Part shown: piece by piece, positions 53,636 through 62,453 of the stretch
How the letters are laid out: the number at the start of each line of letters is the position of its first letter
How positions within the stretch are numbered: position 1 is the first letter of the stretch
Source: an uncultured Bacilli bacterium
Lineage (GTDB): Bacteria; Bacillota_I; Bacilli_A; RF39; UBA660
Direction: 5' to 3'
Length of the DNA stretch: 64,000 nt
Assembly (NCBI GenBank): GCA_934098745.1
Contig: CAKOPG010000008.1
Span: forward strand, 1-64,000
Program-made: the position numbers and the translations under genes
Notes under the pieces: model-generated
The model's database searches: none
The model's input: the letters and a program-made list of their open reading frames with translations, nothing else
What the model was told of the DNA's origin: nothing

Positions 53636-55162
53636 ATGAAAAAAATATTCAAAAAAGAGAACCTAATCTTTCTCTTAACAATAATTCTCTGTACATTAAT
53701 AGTAATATATTTTGATATTCAAAAAGAAACTTATGATGGTGATGAACTATACACCTACACCTTATCAACTAGTGCCAAAGGTGGCTTTATGGGCGGAAAT
53801 TTCCCTCTAGATACCTTTAATAATCCCGATATTATCAATGAATCTCTAACTCTTCAAAGAGAAGAACTATTTGATCTAAGAACCATTTACTATAACCAAG
53901 TAAATGACGTTCATCCACCATTATATTATTTTCTATTCCATTATATTTCTATCTTTTCCTTTAACAAATTCTCTAAATGGCCTGGCCTAATTCTAAATCT
54001 CTTAATCTATTTATTTACCCTTTTCTTAGTATTTTCAATAACTAAAAACCTTACTAACAATAAATACTTTCCCTTTATAACTACTTTAGTATATGGTATT
54101 AGTAATGGTGCTATAAGTACCCAATTATTTATCAGAATGTATATGCTCTTAACAATGTTCTGTTTACTATTTATCTATCTAATCATTAAATTAACCCAAA
54201 ATAAAAATAATAACCAACTCTTCCTTCTCTTAACCATTACCACCTTCTTAGGATTTATGACTCATTATTACTTCCTCGTATTTGCCTTTATCTATTCTCT
54301 AATATATTTTATCTACACCCTAGTTAAAAAAAGATATTCCCATCTATTAAAATTCTCTATAAGTGTCCTTTCCGGAGTAATATGTGGCTATATCGTCTTT
54401 CCAGCCTCATATAATCATTTATTTAACAGCTATCATGATGTAAGTACCAGTAATAATTTAATTCATTCCAACATAATATACAACCTTAAATCCATCTATA
54501 AAAGATTAAATATTGAACTATTTTATAGTATCTTACCAGTAATATTAATATTACTTTTAATACTCATAATATATAAAATAATAACCAAAAAACACTTTAA
54601 TAATCCTTATATCATCTATTTAACATCCGGATCTATTATTTATTTCTTATTAGTATTAAAAATAACTCCCATCTTATCAACCAGATATATTTATAACATC
54701 TACCCCATAATAGAAATAGTACTCTGCCTCTTAATTTGTAATATTATTAAAAATTATAAATTACCAAAAATAATCCTTACTATTATCTTCATCCCTTTAG
54801 CATATTCCAACATATTTATAAATGAAGTTTCTTGGTGTAACCAAATACCAAAAGAAGATACCTCAGTAATTAATACCTATAAAAATTACCCTTATCTATA
54901 TTTAGCAAATAGCGATTATGATCTAACATCTAAAACCTTTTACGCTAGATTATTTAAAGAATTCTACATTACTTACCATATCGATGAAGAAAGTATTAAT
55001 TACATAACCACTTATTTAAAAGATAATTCTTATAATGGCATAGTTATAGATATATCTAATACCATAGATCAAGAAAAATATCTACACGAAATAGCCAGTA
55101 TCATGAATTATTCAAAAAGAATAGATACAAACTTAGGTATAATTCTAGAAAGTCATCCTTAA
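53636..55162 (+). CDS. GT-C membrane glycosyltransferase (family 39-like)
   Basis: 508 aa with about 11 membrane helices. First outer loop has YDGDELYTY with the catalytic Asp-Glu, and DVHPPLYYFLFHY is the conserved second block of lipid-phosphosugar-dependent enzymes. Uses an undecaprenyl-phosphate-linked sugar to modify an envelope polymer; substrate unknown. The frame is open to 53567 but TTGAGG points to the ATG at 53636. Confidence 0.82.
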   Translation: MKKIFKKENLIFLLTIILCTLIVIYFDIQKETYDGDELYTYTLSTSAKGGFMGGNFPLDTFNNPDIINESLTLQREELFDLRTIYYNQVNDVHPPLYYFLFHYISIFSFNKFSKWPGLILNLLIYLFTLFLVFSITKNLTNNKYFPFITTLVYGISNGAISTQLFIRMYMLLTMFCLLFIYLIIKLTQNKNNNQLFLLLTITTFLGFMTHYYFLVFAFIYSLIYFIYTLVKKRYSHLLKFSISVLSGVICGYIVFPASYNHLFNSYHDVSTSNNLIHSNIIYNLKSIYKRLNIELFYSILPVILILLLILIIYKIITKKHFNNPYIIYLTSGSIIYFLLVLKITPILSTRYIYNIYPIIEIVLCLLICNIIKNYKLPKIILTIIFIPLAYSNIFINEVSWCNQIPKEDTSVINTYKNYPYLYLANSDYDLTSKTFYARLFKEFYITYHIDEESINYITTYLKDNSYNGIVIDISNTIDQEKYLHEIASIMNYSKRIDTNLGIILESHP

Positions 55163-55178
55163 TGATGGCTTTTTTTAA
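55150..55178 (+). terminator. Terminator before the CRISPR locus
   Basis: AAGTCATC pairs with GATGGCTT (one G-T pair), followed by TTTTT; it separates the glycosyltransferase gene from cas9. Confidence 0.75.
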
Positions 55179-55231
55179 CATTTAAAATAATCAACTGCAT
55201 CTCCCATAATTATTAAAATGTCGGTATATAA

Positions 55232-55260
55232 TTTACAATAATATAATAATTTGTTATAAT
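55232..55260 (+). promoter_or_regulatory. Promoter of cas9
   Basis: TTTACA (55232-55237), 17 bases, TATAAT (55255-55260). Start expected near 55267, giving a cas9 leader of about 150 bases that covers the whole tracrRNA gene in antisense. Confidence 0.7.
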
Positions 55261-55278
55261 GAGACCAAGATGAACCAC

Positions 55279-55374
55279 AAAAAAACTACCAAAGCAGTTG
55301 TTCTTACTAGAGTAAGTATTTAGGCCAAAGGCTTTTATTTTAACTCTCTATGTCATCTTAAATGGTATTAAGAC
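55279..55374 (-). ncRNA. tracrRNA, antisense within the cas9 leader
   Basis: Minus-strand RNA of about 96 bases. Its first part (complement of 55339-55374) is an anti-repeat: the + strand here equals the CRISPR repeat over TATGTCATCTTAAATGG and on through TATTAA, with one mismatch in the last bases. After the anti-repeat come three hairpins: AGCC/GGCT (55322-55333), CTTACT/AGTAAG (55303-55316) and AACTGC/GTAGTT (55284-55299), the last followed by seven T residues. Expected to pair with the repeat of precursor crRNA, be cut by RNase III and load Cas9. The lower stem pairs GUUUUA of the repeat with UAAAAU-type bases near 55335-55341. Confidence 0.87.
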
Positions 55375-55380
55375 AACTAC

Positions 55381-55409
55381 ATAATATCACTTTTTAGAAA
55401 GGAAGTCAA
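55381..55409 (-). promoter_or_regulatory. Promoter of the tracrRNA
   Basis: On the minus strand TTGACT (55404-55409), 17 bases, TATTAT (55381-55386). Start falls near 55374, exactly at the anti-repeat. The -35 overlaps the GAAAGGAAG ribosome-binding site of cas9. Confidence 0.8.
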
Positions 55410-55416
55410 TTAGTAA

Positions 55417-58400
55417 ATGAAAAATTATAGTATAGGATTAGATATTGGTACAACCTCAGTTGGTTGGGCAATAATTGATAATAGTACATTCAAACTAATA
55501 AAAAAAGGAAACAAAAGACAAAGTATGTGGGGAGTAAGACTCTTTGATGAAGCAATATCCGCTGAAGGAAGAAGAAGTAGTAGAAGCTCTAGAAGAAGAT
55601 ACGAAAGAAGAAGACAAAGAATTAAATTATTACAAGAAATATTCAAAGGTGAAATAACAAAAGTTGATGCTGACTTTTTCAAAAAATTACATGACAGTTT
55701 TTATTCAACAGAAGATAAAACCAATAAAAAAGCAATATTAACTAATTATGATAAAATTAATATTTTTGGAAATAATAATAGAAAGCTAACTGAAAAGAAA
55801 TATCCGACAATATACCATATTAGAAATAAAATTATTAACAGTAATGAAAAAGAAGATATTAGATTAATTTACTTAGCAATACATCATATCATTAAATATC
55901 GTGGTAATTTCTTATATAATAGTGATAATTTTAGTGTTAATAACTTAAATATTAAAGAAAAATTACAAGAAACCTTTACTGAAATAAACTCTTTATGTAA
56001 AGAAATAAATTTTAATTATGATGAAGTAAATGATAACTTATATGAGAAATTAGCAAAAGCATTATTAGAAAAATCAATAAATGATAAAAAAGTTTTAATA
56101 AAAGAATTATTAACAAATTACTTCAGCAAAGATTTCACAAATGAATTTATTAAATTAATTTTAGGTAATCAATTCAATATCTCAAAATTATTTAATATAG
56201 ACTTAGAAGAAGAAATTAAACTTAATTTTAAAGGAACAGACTATGAAGATAAATATTCTGAACTAGAAAAAGCCCTTGAAGATAAAATATCAGTATTAAA
56301 TTTACTCAAAGAATTATATGATATGCTATTCTTAAAAAATTTATTTGGTAATAGTAGTGAAACAAATATATCATCCCTTATGATTAATAGATATGATAAA
56401 CATCATTTAGATTTAATGTTTTTAAAAAGATTACTTAAATATGATAAAAACATATATAAAGAATTTTTTAAAGATAAAAACAAAGATACTTCAAAAGAAG
56501 AATTGTGCATATATTCAAAATATGTAAATAACAAGATTACTTATGATGAATTTATAAATAAACTAAATAAATCATTAGAAAAAATATTTGATAACAACAT
56601 ACCATTAAAATTAAAGGAAGAATACAATAAAGTTAAAATTGACATAGAAAATGGAACATTTTTACCTAAAATAACAAACCCTGATAATGGTAAATATCCA
56701 TATCAATTAAACAAAGATGAACTAATAAAAATAATCGAATCACAAGGGAAGTATTATAACTTTTTAAATGAGAAAGTAATTATAAATGGTAAACTTAAAT
56801 ATAAGCTAGTGCAACTACTAGAATTTAGAATTCCATATTATGTTGGACCACTTAATACTAATACAAATAAAAAAAATGTTTGCAATAAAAATGCCTGGCT
56901 AATTAAAAAAGATAATTATGCAAAAATTACACCATTCAATTTTGATGAAGTAATAGATAAAGAACAAACCGCAGAACAATTTATCACAAGAATGATATCT
57001 AACTGTACATATTTAATAAACGAAAAAGCCATTCCTAGTAATTCTATACTATATTCAAAATATAAAGTTTTAAATGAACTTAAACAAATTAAAATAAACA
57101 ATGCAAAATTACCAATAGATTTACAACATAAAATATATGAAGAATTATTTTTAACTACCAACAAAACAATAACAGAAAAAATGTTTATTGACTTTATAAA
57201 GAAGACAAACGAATACTCGATGTATAATGATATATTATTAATCGAAGGGTATTCAGATGATAAAAAGTTTGCTAATAATATGAAAAGCTATTATGATTTC
57301 TTTGGAGAAAATGGTATCTTTAATAATACAGATTATACTACTGAAGATGCTGAAGAAATAATTAAATGGATAACTATCTTTGAAGACAAAGATATATTAG
57401 AGCAAAAAGTAAGAAATAATTATCCAAAATTAAACGAACAACAAATTAAACAAATCATTACAAAAAAATATCGTGGATGGAGTAATCTTTCTAAAAAGTT
57501 ACTTACAGGAATAATTTATAAAGATAAAATAACAGAAAATCCCAAATCTATAATGGATTTAATGTGGGAAACAAGTGAAAACTTTATGCAAATTATGTTT
57601 AATAAAGAATATAAGTTTCAAGATAAAATTAATAAACTTAATGTAGTAAAAGATATAAATAAAATTAATTATTCACTAGTAGAAAACCTTGCTACCTCTC
57701 CAGCTACTAAAAAAGGAATATATCAAGCCTTAAAAGTAGTTGAAGAGTTGATTAACTATATGGGATATAGCCCTGAAAATATTATAATAGAAATGGCTAG
57801 AAGTGAAGAACTAAAGCAAAGAAAAGATAATCGAAAAGAATACCTAAAGAAAATATATATAAATTGTAAAAAAGATATTGATAACTATAATTCACTCTTT
57901 GCCGAATTAGAAAAAAAAGACAAAATAGATTCCGAAAAATTATTCTTATATTTTATCCAATTAGGTAGAAGCATCTATTCAAAAGAACCCTTAGATATAA
58001 ATAATCTAGAATCATATGAAGTCGATCACATAATACCAAGAACTTTGATTAAAGATGATTCAATTGATAATAAAGTCTTAGTATTAAAAGAGGAAAATCA
58101 AGAAAAAGCAGCAAGTTTTGTATTGCCAAGACATTTTAGAACAAACGAGATGATACAATGGTGGAAACATCTAAAAGACTTAAACCTAATTAGTTCAAAA
58201 AAATTTAATAACTTATGTCGAGATTATTATTCAGAAAAAGATATTGAAGGATTTATTAATAGACAATTAGTAGAAACAAGACAAATAGCTAAACATGTAG
58301 CAAATATCTTAAATAATTTTTACAAAAGCACTAACATAATTTATTTACACGCCAACTTATCCAGTAATTATAGAGAAAAGTATGAATTGTTTAAATATCG

Positions 58401-59586
58401 AGAATTAAATGATTTCCATCATGCACATGACGCCTATTTAGCAAGTGTACTTGGTATATATCAAAAAAAATATCTCAATAAATCTACTGATTTTAATAAA
58501 TTAAAAGCATTGCAAAAAAAATTAAGTACTGCAGGAAAATATAATGAATTAAAATATGGTTATGTCATTAACAGTATCAACAATGAAGTAGCACGTTTTA
58601 ATGAAGATACCGGTGAAATATTATTTGATGCTGACTATTTTAATGATACAATTAAAAACACTTTATATCAAAACGACATATTAATAAGTAAAAAAACAGA
58701 GATTAAAACAGACAGATTTTATAAAGAAACAATATATAAAAAACATGATAAAAAAGTAAAATTCAATTTAAAAGAAAACTTAGATCCTTATTTATATGGT
58801 GGATATACTGAAACAAACTATTCATACATGAAATTAATTGAATATCAAAAGAAAAATAAAAAAATTAATTCCTTAATTGGTATTCCTGTCTTACTAGAAA
58901 AAAACAAAAATAAAGAAAAACTAATTGATAACTACATTAAAAAAGCTTTCTCAATAGATAACTATATAGTAAAAAAAGCCAAATTACCATTTAATTTATT
59001 GCTTAATTATAAAAATCATAACTGTATAATTACTGGTTGCGCTACAGCCTCAGCAGAACTTGTCAATGCCAAAGAATTTACTTTAACAAAAAAAGAACAA
59101 ATAGAATACAAATACTTATTAAATTATATCTTCAATAATAAATATCCTAATAAAGAAAAATATCTAAAAGAAAATAAATTAAATGATATGAATTATATAG
59201 ATTATCAAGAACATTGTAAAAAAGTATTTAATAGCCAAATAAATAACTTATTTACATTGATAATAGAACGTATTAAAACCAATTATCCTCTTTATAATTC
59301 AATATATGAAAAATTAAACTTAGTTAAAAACTCCAAAGAATTTGCTAATTTACCACTTGAAATAAGTAATGAAGAAGCCAGAAAAGGTAATATATCAAAA
59401 ACAATTATAATCAATCAATTATTCATAATGTTAAAGTGTAATCCAACCAATGTCAATTTAGAAAGACTAAATAAAACCGTTAAATTTAATAATAGAGTTG
59501 GCAGAACAAGTAGTGTTAATATTACATCAGCAACTATAATAAATAAATCAGTAACAGGTTTAAAGGAAAGAAAATATGAGTTTTAG
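55417..59586 (+). CDS. cas9: Type II CRISPR RNA-guided endonuclease Cas9
   Basis: 1389 aa, the large form close to the II-A proteins in length and motifs. RuvC-I LDIGTTSVGW with D9; arginine-rich bridge helix at about 48-75; RuvC-II IIIEMAR with E792; HNH VDHIIPRTL with D870, H871 and N894; RuvC-III HHAHDAYL with H1002 and D1005. Every nuclease residue is in place, and no frameshift is seen, so it should be active. The start at 55417 has GAAAGGAAG 11 bases upstream. No cas1, cas2 or csn2 follows; the next gene is a DUF1540 protein. The C-terminal PAM-interacting region is present but cannot be read for PAM. Confidence 0.97.
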   Translation: MKNYSIGLDIGTTSVGWAIIDNSTFKLIKKGNKRQSMWGVRLFDEAISAEGRRSSRSSRRRYERRRQRIKLLQEIFKGEITKVDADFFKKLHDSFYSTEDKTNKKAILTNYDKINIFGNNNRKLTEKKYPTIYHIRNKIINSNEKEDIRLIYLAIHHIIKYRGNFLYNSDNFSVNNLNIKEKLQETFTEINSLCKEINFNYDEVNDNLYEKLAKALLEKSINDKKVLIKELLTNYFSKDFTNEFIKLILGNQFNISKLFNIDLEEEIKLNFKGTDYEDKYSELEKALEDKISVLNLLKELYDMLFLKNLFGNSSETNISSLMINRYDKHHLDLMFLKRLLKYDKNIYKEFFKDKNKDTSKEELCIYSKYVNNKITYDEFINKLNKSLEKIFDNNIPLKLKEEYNKVKIDIENGTFLPKITNPDNGKYPYQLNKDELIKIIESQGKYYNFLNEKVIINGKLKYKLVQLLEFRIPYYVGPLNTNTNKKNVCNKNAWLIKKDNYAKITPFNFDEVIDKEQTAEQFITRMISNCTYLINEKAIPSNSILYSKYKVLNELKQIKINNAKLPIDLQHKIYEELFLTTNKTITEKMFIDFIKKTNEYSMYNDILLIEGYSDDKKFANNMKSYYDFFGENGIFNNTDYTTEDAEEIIKWITIFEDKDILEQKVRNNYPKLNEQQIKQIITKKYRGWSNLSKKLLTGIIYKDKITENPKSIMDLMWETSENFMQIMFNKEYKFQDKINKLNVVKDINKINYSLVENLATSPATKKGIYQALKVVEELINYMGYSPENIIIEMARSEELKQRKDNRKEYLKKIYINCKKDIDNYNSLFAELEKKDKIDSEKLFLYFIQLGRSIYSKEPLDINNLESYEVDHIIPRTLIKDDSIDNKVLVLKEENQEKAASFVLPRHFRTNEMIQWWKHLKDLNLISSKKFNNLCRDYYSEKDIEGFINRQLVETRQIAKHVANILNNFYKSTNIIYLHANLSSNYREKYELFKYRELNDFHHAHDAYLASVLGIYQKKYLNKSTDFNKLKALQKKLSTAGKYNELKYGYVINSINNEVARFNEDTGEILFDADYFNDTIKNTLYQNDILISKKTEIKTDRFYKETIYKKHDKKVKFNLKENLDPYLYGGYTETNYSYMKLIEYQKKNKKINSLIGIPVLLEKNKNKEKLIDNYIKKAFSIDNYIVKKAKLPFNLLLNYKNHNCIITGCATASAELVNAKEFTLTKKEQIEYKYLLNYIFNNKYPNKEKYLKENKLNDMNYIDYQEHCKKVFNSQINNLFTLIIERIKTNYPLYNSIYEKLNLVKNSKEFANLPLEISNEEARKGNISKTIIINQLFIMLKCNPTNVNLERLNKTVKFNNRVGRTSSVNITSATIINKSVTGLKERKYEF

Positions 59587-59645
59587 AACTACAAATAATA
59601 AAGATAAAGTAGTGAAAACAATTGCTAGTAATTTAGATAAATTTC

Positions 59646-59654
59646 TGCTATAAT
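59646..59654 (+). promoter_or_regulatory. Extended -10 upstream of the CRISPR array
   Basis: TGCTATAAT (59646-59654) lacks a -35 at the usual distance. It would start RNA near 59661, about 95 bases before the first repeat. A second TATAAT at 59722-59727 is closer. As no terminator follows cas9, read-through is also possible. Confidence 0.4.
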
Positions 59655-59756
59655 ATAACTTATAGACTGACATAAATATACATACCATTATAAAATAATA
59701 AAGATTTCTATGTATTTATTTTATAATCTATTACCTATGAGGCGAGTGATACGATT

Positions 59757-60251
59757 GTTTTATATTTATGTTATCTCAAATAGTATTGAAACTAATCATG
59801 CAAGTGAGTAGTCCCAATCATCGTTTTAGATTTATGTCATCTTGAATGGTATTAAAACACACTCGATTTCACTTGGATAATCAGGGCTGTTTTAGATTTA
59901 TGTCATCTTAAATGGTATTAAAACAAATATAGCAAAGTGTTTTGCTTGTGGTGTGTTTTAGATTTATGTCATCTTGAACAATATTAAAACACTTCGTAAG
60001 ATACGTACAACACCAATAGCGTTTTAAATCTATGTCACCTTTAATTGGTATTAAAACTTGTTTTAATACTTATATAAAAGCACCTATGTTTTATATTTAT
60101 GTCATCTTATATAGAATTTACATCAAAAATTTATAATCTTTACACGATTTAGATTGCCCTGTTTTAGATTTATGCTATCTTAAATGGTATTAAACTAATC
60201 TTTCTACTTATGCAAATTGGGAAGTGTTTTATATTTATGTCATTTTAAACA
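59757..60251 (+). CRISPR. Degenerate type II CRISPR array, eight repeats
   Basis: Repeats start at 59757, 59823, 59889, 59955, 60021, 60088, 60161 and 60226. The first four are 36 bases; spacers are 30 bases except the sixth (about 36). Consensus begins GTTTTAGATTTATGTCAT and ends AATGGTATTAAAAC. Only the second and third repeats, one base apart, are close to consensus. The first has several changes, the fourth reads AACAATATT, the fifth is 37 bases, the sixth has lost its 3' half, the seventh is 35 bases and the eighth stops after about 26. The 5' part matches the anti-repeat of the tracrRNA, so + is the working strand. Confidence 0.9.
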
Positions 60252-60328
60252 AAAAAAGAGTAGGGGGAATACCAAAGATCATTTAATTTAAAAAGATGGA
60301 AAATTATCTGTTTAAAACATAACTTTCT

Positions 60329-60430
60329 TCAATTATGCGTTGCATCATCTACTTCAATCAGTATTAATAAATTATCACATTCTTTATCAAAAATAGCAAA
60401 GTCAATGTTTCTAATTTGCAATAATACTAG
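60329..60430 (-). pseudogene. Remnant of a DUF2726/PD-(D/E)XK-like gene
   Basis: A 33-codon stretch reads RNIDFAIFDKE and LLILIEVDDATHN before a stop. IDFxIxD followed by IExDDxTH is the core of DUF2726-type restriction-endonuclease-like domains. Just upstream another frame gives LNLASIIAN, as expected of the same domain before a frameshift. No start and no further domain are left. Confidence 0.45.
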
Positions 60431-60939
60431 CTAAATTAAGAAGTATTATTTTTATCATCCTTAATAAATCATATTAATATTTTTTTAACATAAAACAACA
60501 CACTCCAACAATAAAATATTCGTTCGCTTTTAAAAATATAAAAAATAATAAAAAGATTACAAATATTAAATTTATATCATTATAATAAAAAACAGTAATA
60601 ATATAATTAACTATACCTTAATAAATATATTATTTGTAGTCTTATTACTCTTTTTTGTCCTTTCAATTAAGTTCCTATAATATATATTATGTTAACTTCT
60701 CTATATTTTTAAATTATATAATATATCCAAATAATAAAATATAATTAATAAATAAAAACCTTTAATTCATTTATATCTAAGTTTTCCTTTGTAATTCTAA
60801 ACAATAGCAATTACATATAAATATTTATTATTTATTATTAATTATCTATTATTATCTATATAATATATATTAATAAGATTTATATATTAATAATAAATAA
60901 ACGACACTTAATTAACATCGCCTACACTCATACACTTAC
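60431..60939. other. Gene-free, extremely AT-rich stretch
   Basis: About 500 bases made up largely of A and T with stops in every frame. I see no supported gene, RNA or terminator. It looks like decayed DNA beyond the CRISPR array. Confidence 0.6.
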
Positions 60940-61200
60940 CAAAATTTGCACCGATTATGTCTTAGCTTATCACTTTATTCATCCACGATGCAAATTTTTT
61001 TAAGCAAAACATCTTACAATATTACATTACATAGTCTTCATCTTCTTATAATATTCAAAAACTATCATTCCTTCATCTTAACTAATTAACAAAGAATTTT
61101 TCCTCCGCTAAAATTTGCATCGAGATTATCCTAGCTTATTAACTTATCCACCTACAATGCAAATTAAAATTAAATCATCTCTATAAATTTTGCATCGAAT
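60940..61200. repeat. Two imperfect 56-base repeats with inverted ends, plus a third half
   Basis: 60940-60995 and 61110-61165 are similar along their length (both have AAAATTTGCA at the left, TAGCTTAT in the middle and ATGCAAATT at the right). Their ends are inverted copies (TTTGCATCG / CGATGCAAA), so each can fold into a hairpin. A half copy, AAATTTTGCATCGAA, lies at 61185-61199. No gene is between them; DUF1540 begins at 61307. Confidence 0.6.
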
Positions 61201-61306
61201 TCAACATATTAATATTCTTATCCATCATTATTTCAAAATTATATCAATTAATCATATAACGTATAATTTTATCTTAATTGCTAACACTATATAATGGAGG
61301 TTAACT

Positions 61307-61480
61307 ATGAAAAAAGCTAATAATCAAACGATAAAATGTGATGTTACAAATTGTAAATATAATGATGATGAAAAATATCTATGTTGCTTAAATGAAATAG
61401 ACATTTCTTGTACTTGTAATAAGTGCCAATGCAAAAACAAAAAGGAAACTATTTGTAATTCATTTGAAGAAAAAGAATAG
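61307..61480 (+). CDS. DUF1540 cysteine-rich small protein
   Basis: 57 aa. CDVTNCKYN at the start, the central CCLNEIDISC, and a closing CNSF match the DUF1540 family, thought to bind a metal through four or more cysteines and common in spore formers. ATAATGGAGG is a strong ribosome-binding site and a terminator follows. Function unknown. Confidence 0.8.
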   Translation: MKKANNQTIKCDVTNCKYNDDEKYLCCLNEIDISCTCNKCQCKNKKETICNSFEEKE

Positions 61481-61502
61481 GGGACAACTCCCCTATTTTT
61501 TC
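61474..61502. terminator. Terminator of the DUF1540 gene
   Basis: AATAGGGG and CCCCTATT with a 5-6-base loop, then TTTTTC. The left arm includes the stop codon. Confidence 0.82.
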
Positions 61503-61571
61503 TTGTATTTATAATTTTCATTTTCATAAATATTTTTAAACTATTTATCTAAAATTATTTTTAATTAAATA

Positions 61572-62453
61572 TTATTTCATCAACTTATTGTTATTCAAAT
61601 CATACTTATAAACTTTATATTTATTATCTTCAATCACTACATTAAAATATACAAAATTATCATCCGTAGTAATTTTTAAACTATCCCTCTCCTTCTCTTT
61701 CGTATAATTATACCAAGAAGGAATTTTCATAATTAATTTTGAATTCAAATTACTATCTAATATATCTATATTACCATCTTCAAAAGCTATAATAATATCT
61801 TTAATTGAATATACATAATTATATGTTTTTTTAGTCTGCATATCACCATATGCTACGATATTATATTTATTATCTTTTTCATAAGCGTAGTAATTATCAT
61901 TAATTAATACTGCTAAGCTATATTGTGGAGTTATATCGATATTCTTATCCCCTACTCCTTTAATACCGTATTTATTATCCTGCTTATATGTCAGTATATC
62001 ATTCTTAAATTCTCTAATCTCACTATAAATTGGATCTACAACTATCTTGTTATCTTGAATATTGATTACTCCTTGTAAATTATCGGTATTTGTAAATATA
62101 TAATCATTATTACCAATATAATGATAATCTACATAAGCATTATTAATTATTTTATCTTCTTTATAATTATAAATCCAGGCTTTATTATCTTTTTTTAAAA
62201 TGACTTCATTATCATTAAGTTCCTTTATATAAGGACATATTTCATCTTCACAAAGAACTCGGTTGTAGTAATTATCATCTGGCTCATGTTGTGATGTACA
62301 TAAATTATCACTACAGTTATAAAAATATAAATATTCATTCAAATCTAAGTATTCCCATTTTACTTTATATCTAATGACTAGAAATAAAATTAATACTAAC
62401 ACTGCATATATTCCTACTACCCAAATGATTCTCCATATATTATTCTTTTTCAT
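61572..62453 (-). CDS. Membrane-anchored repeat protein, WG/beta-propeller-like
   Basis: 293 aa. One N-terminal membrane helix (about 9-28), then an external domain with two Cys pairs (YNCSDNLC, VLCEDEIC) and repeating short beta units (NKYGIKGVGDKNIDI, DNLQGVINIQDNKIV), as in WG-repeat proteins. It overlaps the upstream ATPase gene by 14 bases, so the pair is one operon. Function unknown; it might assist the pump. Confidence 0.65.
   Translation of the reverse strand: MKKNNIWRIIWVVGIYAVLVLILFLVIRYKVKWEYLDLNEYLYFYNCSDNLCTSQHEPDDNYYNRVLCEDEICPYIKELNDNEVILKKDNKAWIYNYKEDKIINNAYVDYHYIGNNDYIFTNTDNLQGVINIQDNKIVVDPIYSEIREFKNDILTYKQDNKYGIKGVGDKNIDITPQYSLAVLINDNYYAYEKDNKYNIVAYGDMQTKKTYNYVYSIKDIIIAFEDGNIDILDSNLNSKLIMKIPSWYNYTKEKERDSLKITTDDNFVYFNVVIEDNKYKVYKYDLNNNKLMK

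Noticed and set aside
55425..57164. Minus-strand frames inside cas9
   Set aside because: They mirror the Arg-, Lys- and Glu-rich coding strand, have no ribosome-binding sites and match no family.
59587..61306. Possible cas1, cas2 or csn2 after cas9
   Set aside because: No frame long enough or with their motifs exists in this region on either strand; the only coding-like piece is the DUF2726-like fragment.
61324..61527. Minus-strand frame over the DUF1540 gene
   Set aside because: The plus-strand frame has a strong ribosome-binding site and the DUF1540 cysteine pattern; the other strand has neither.
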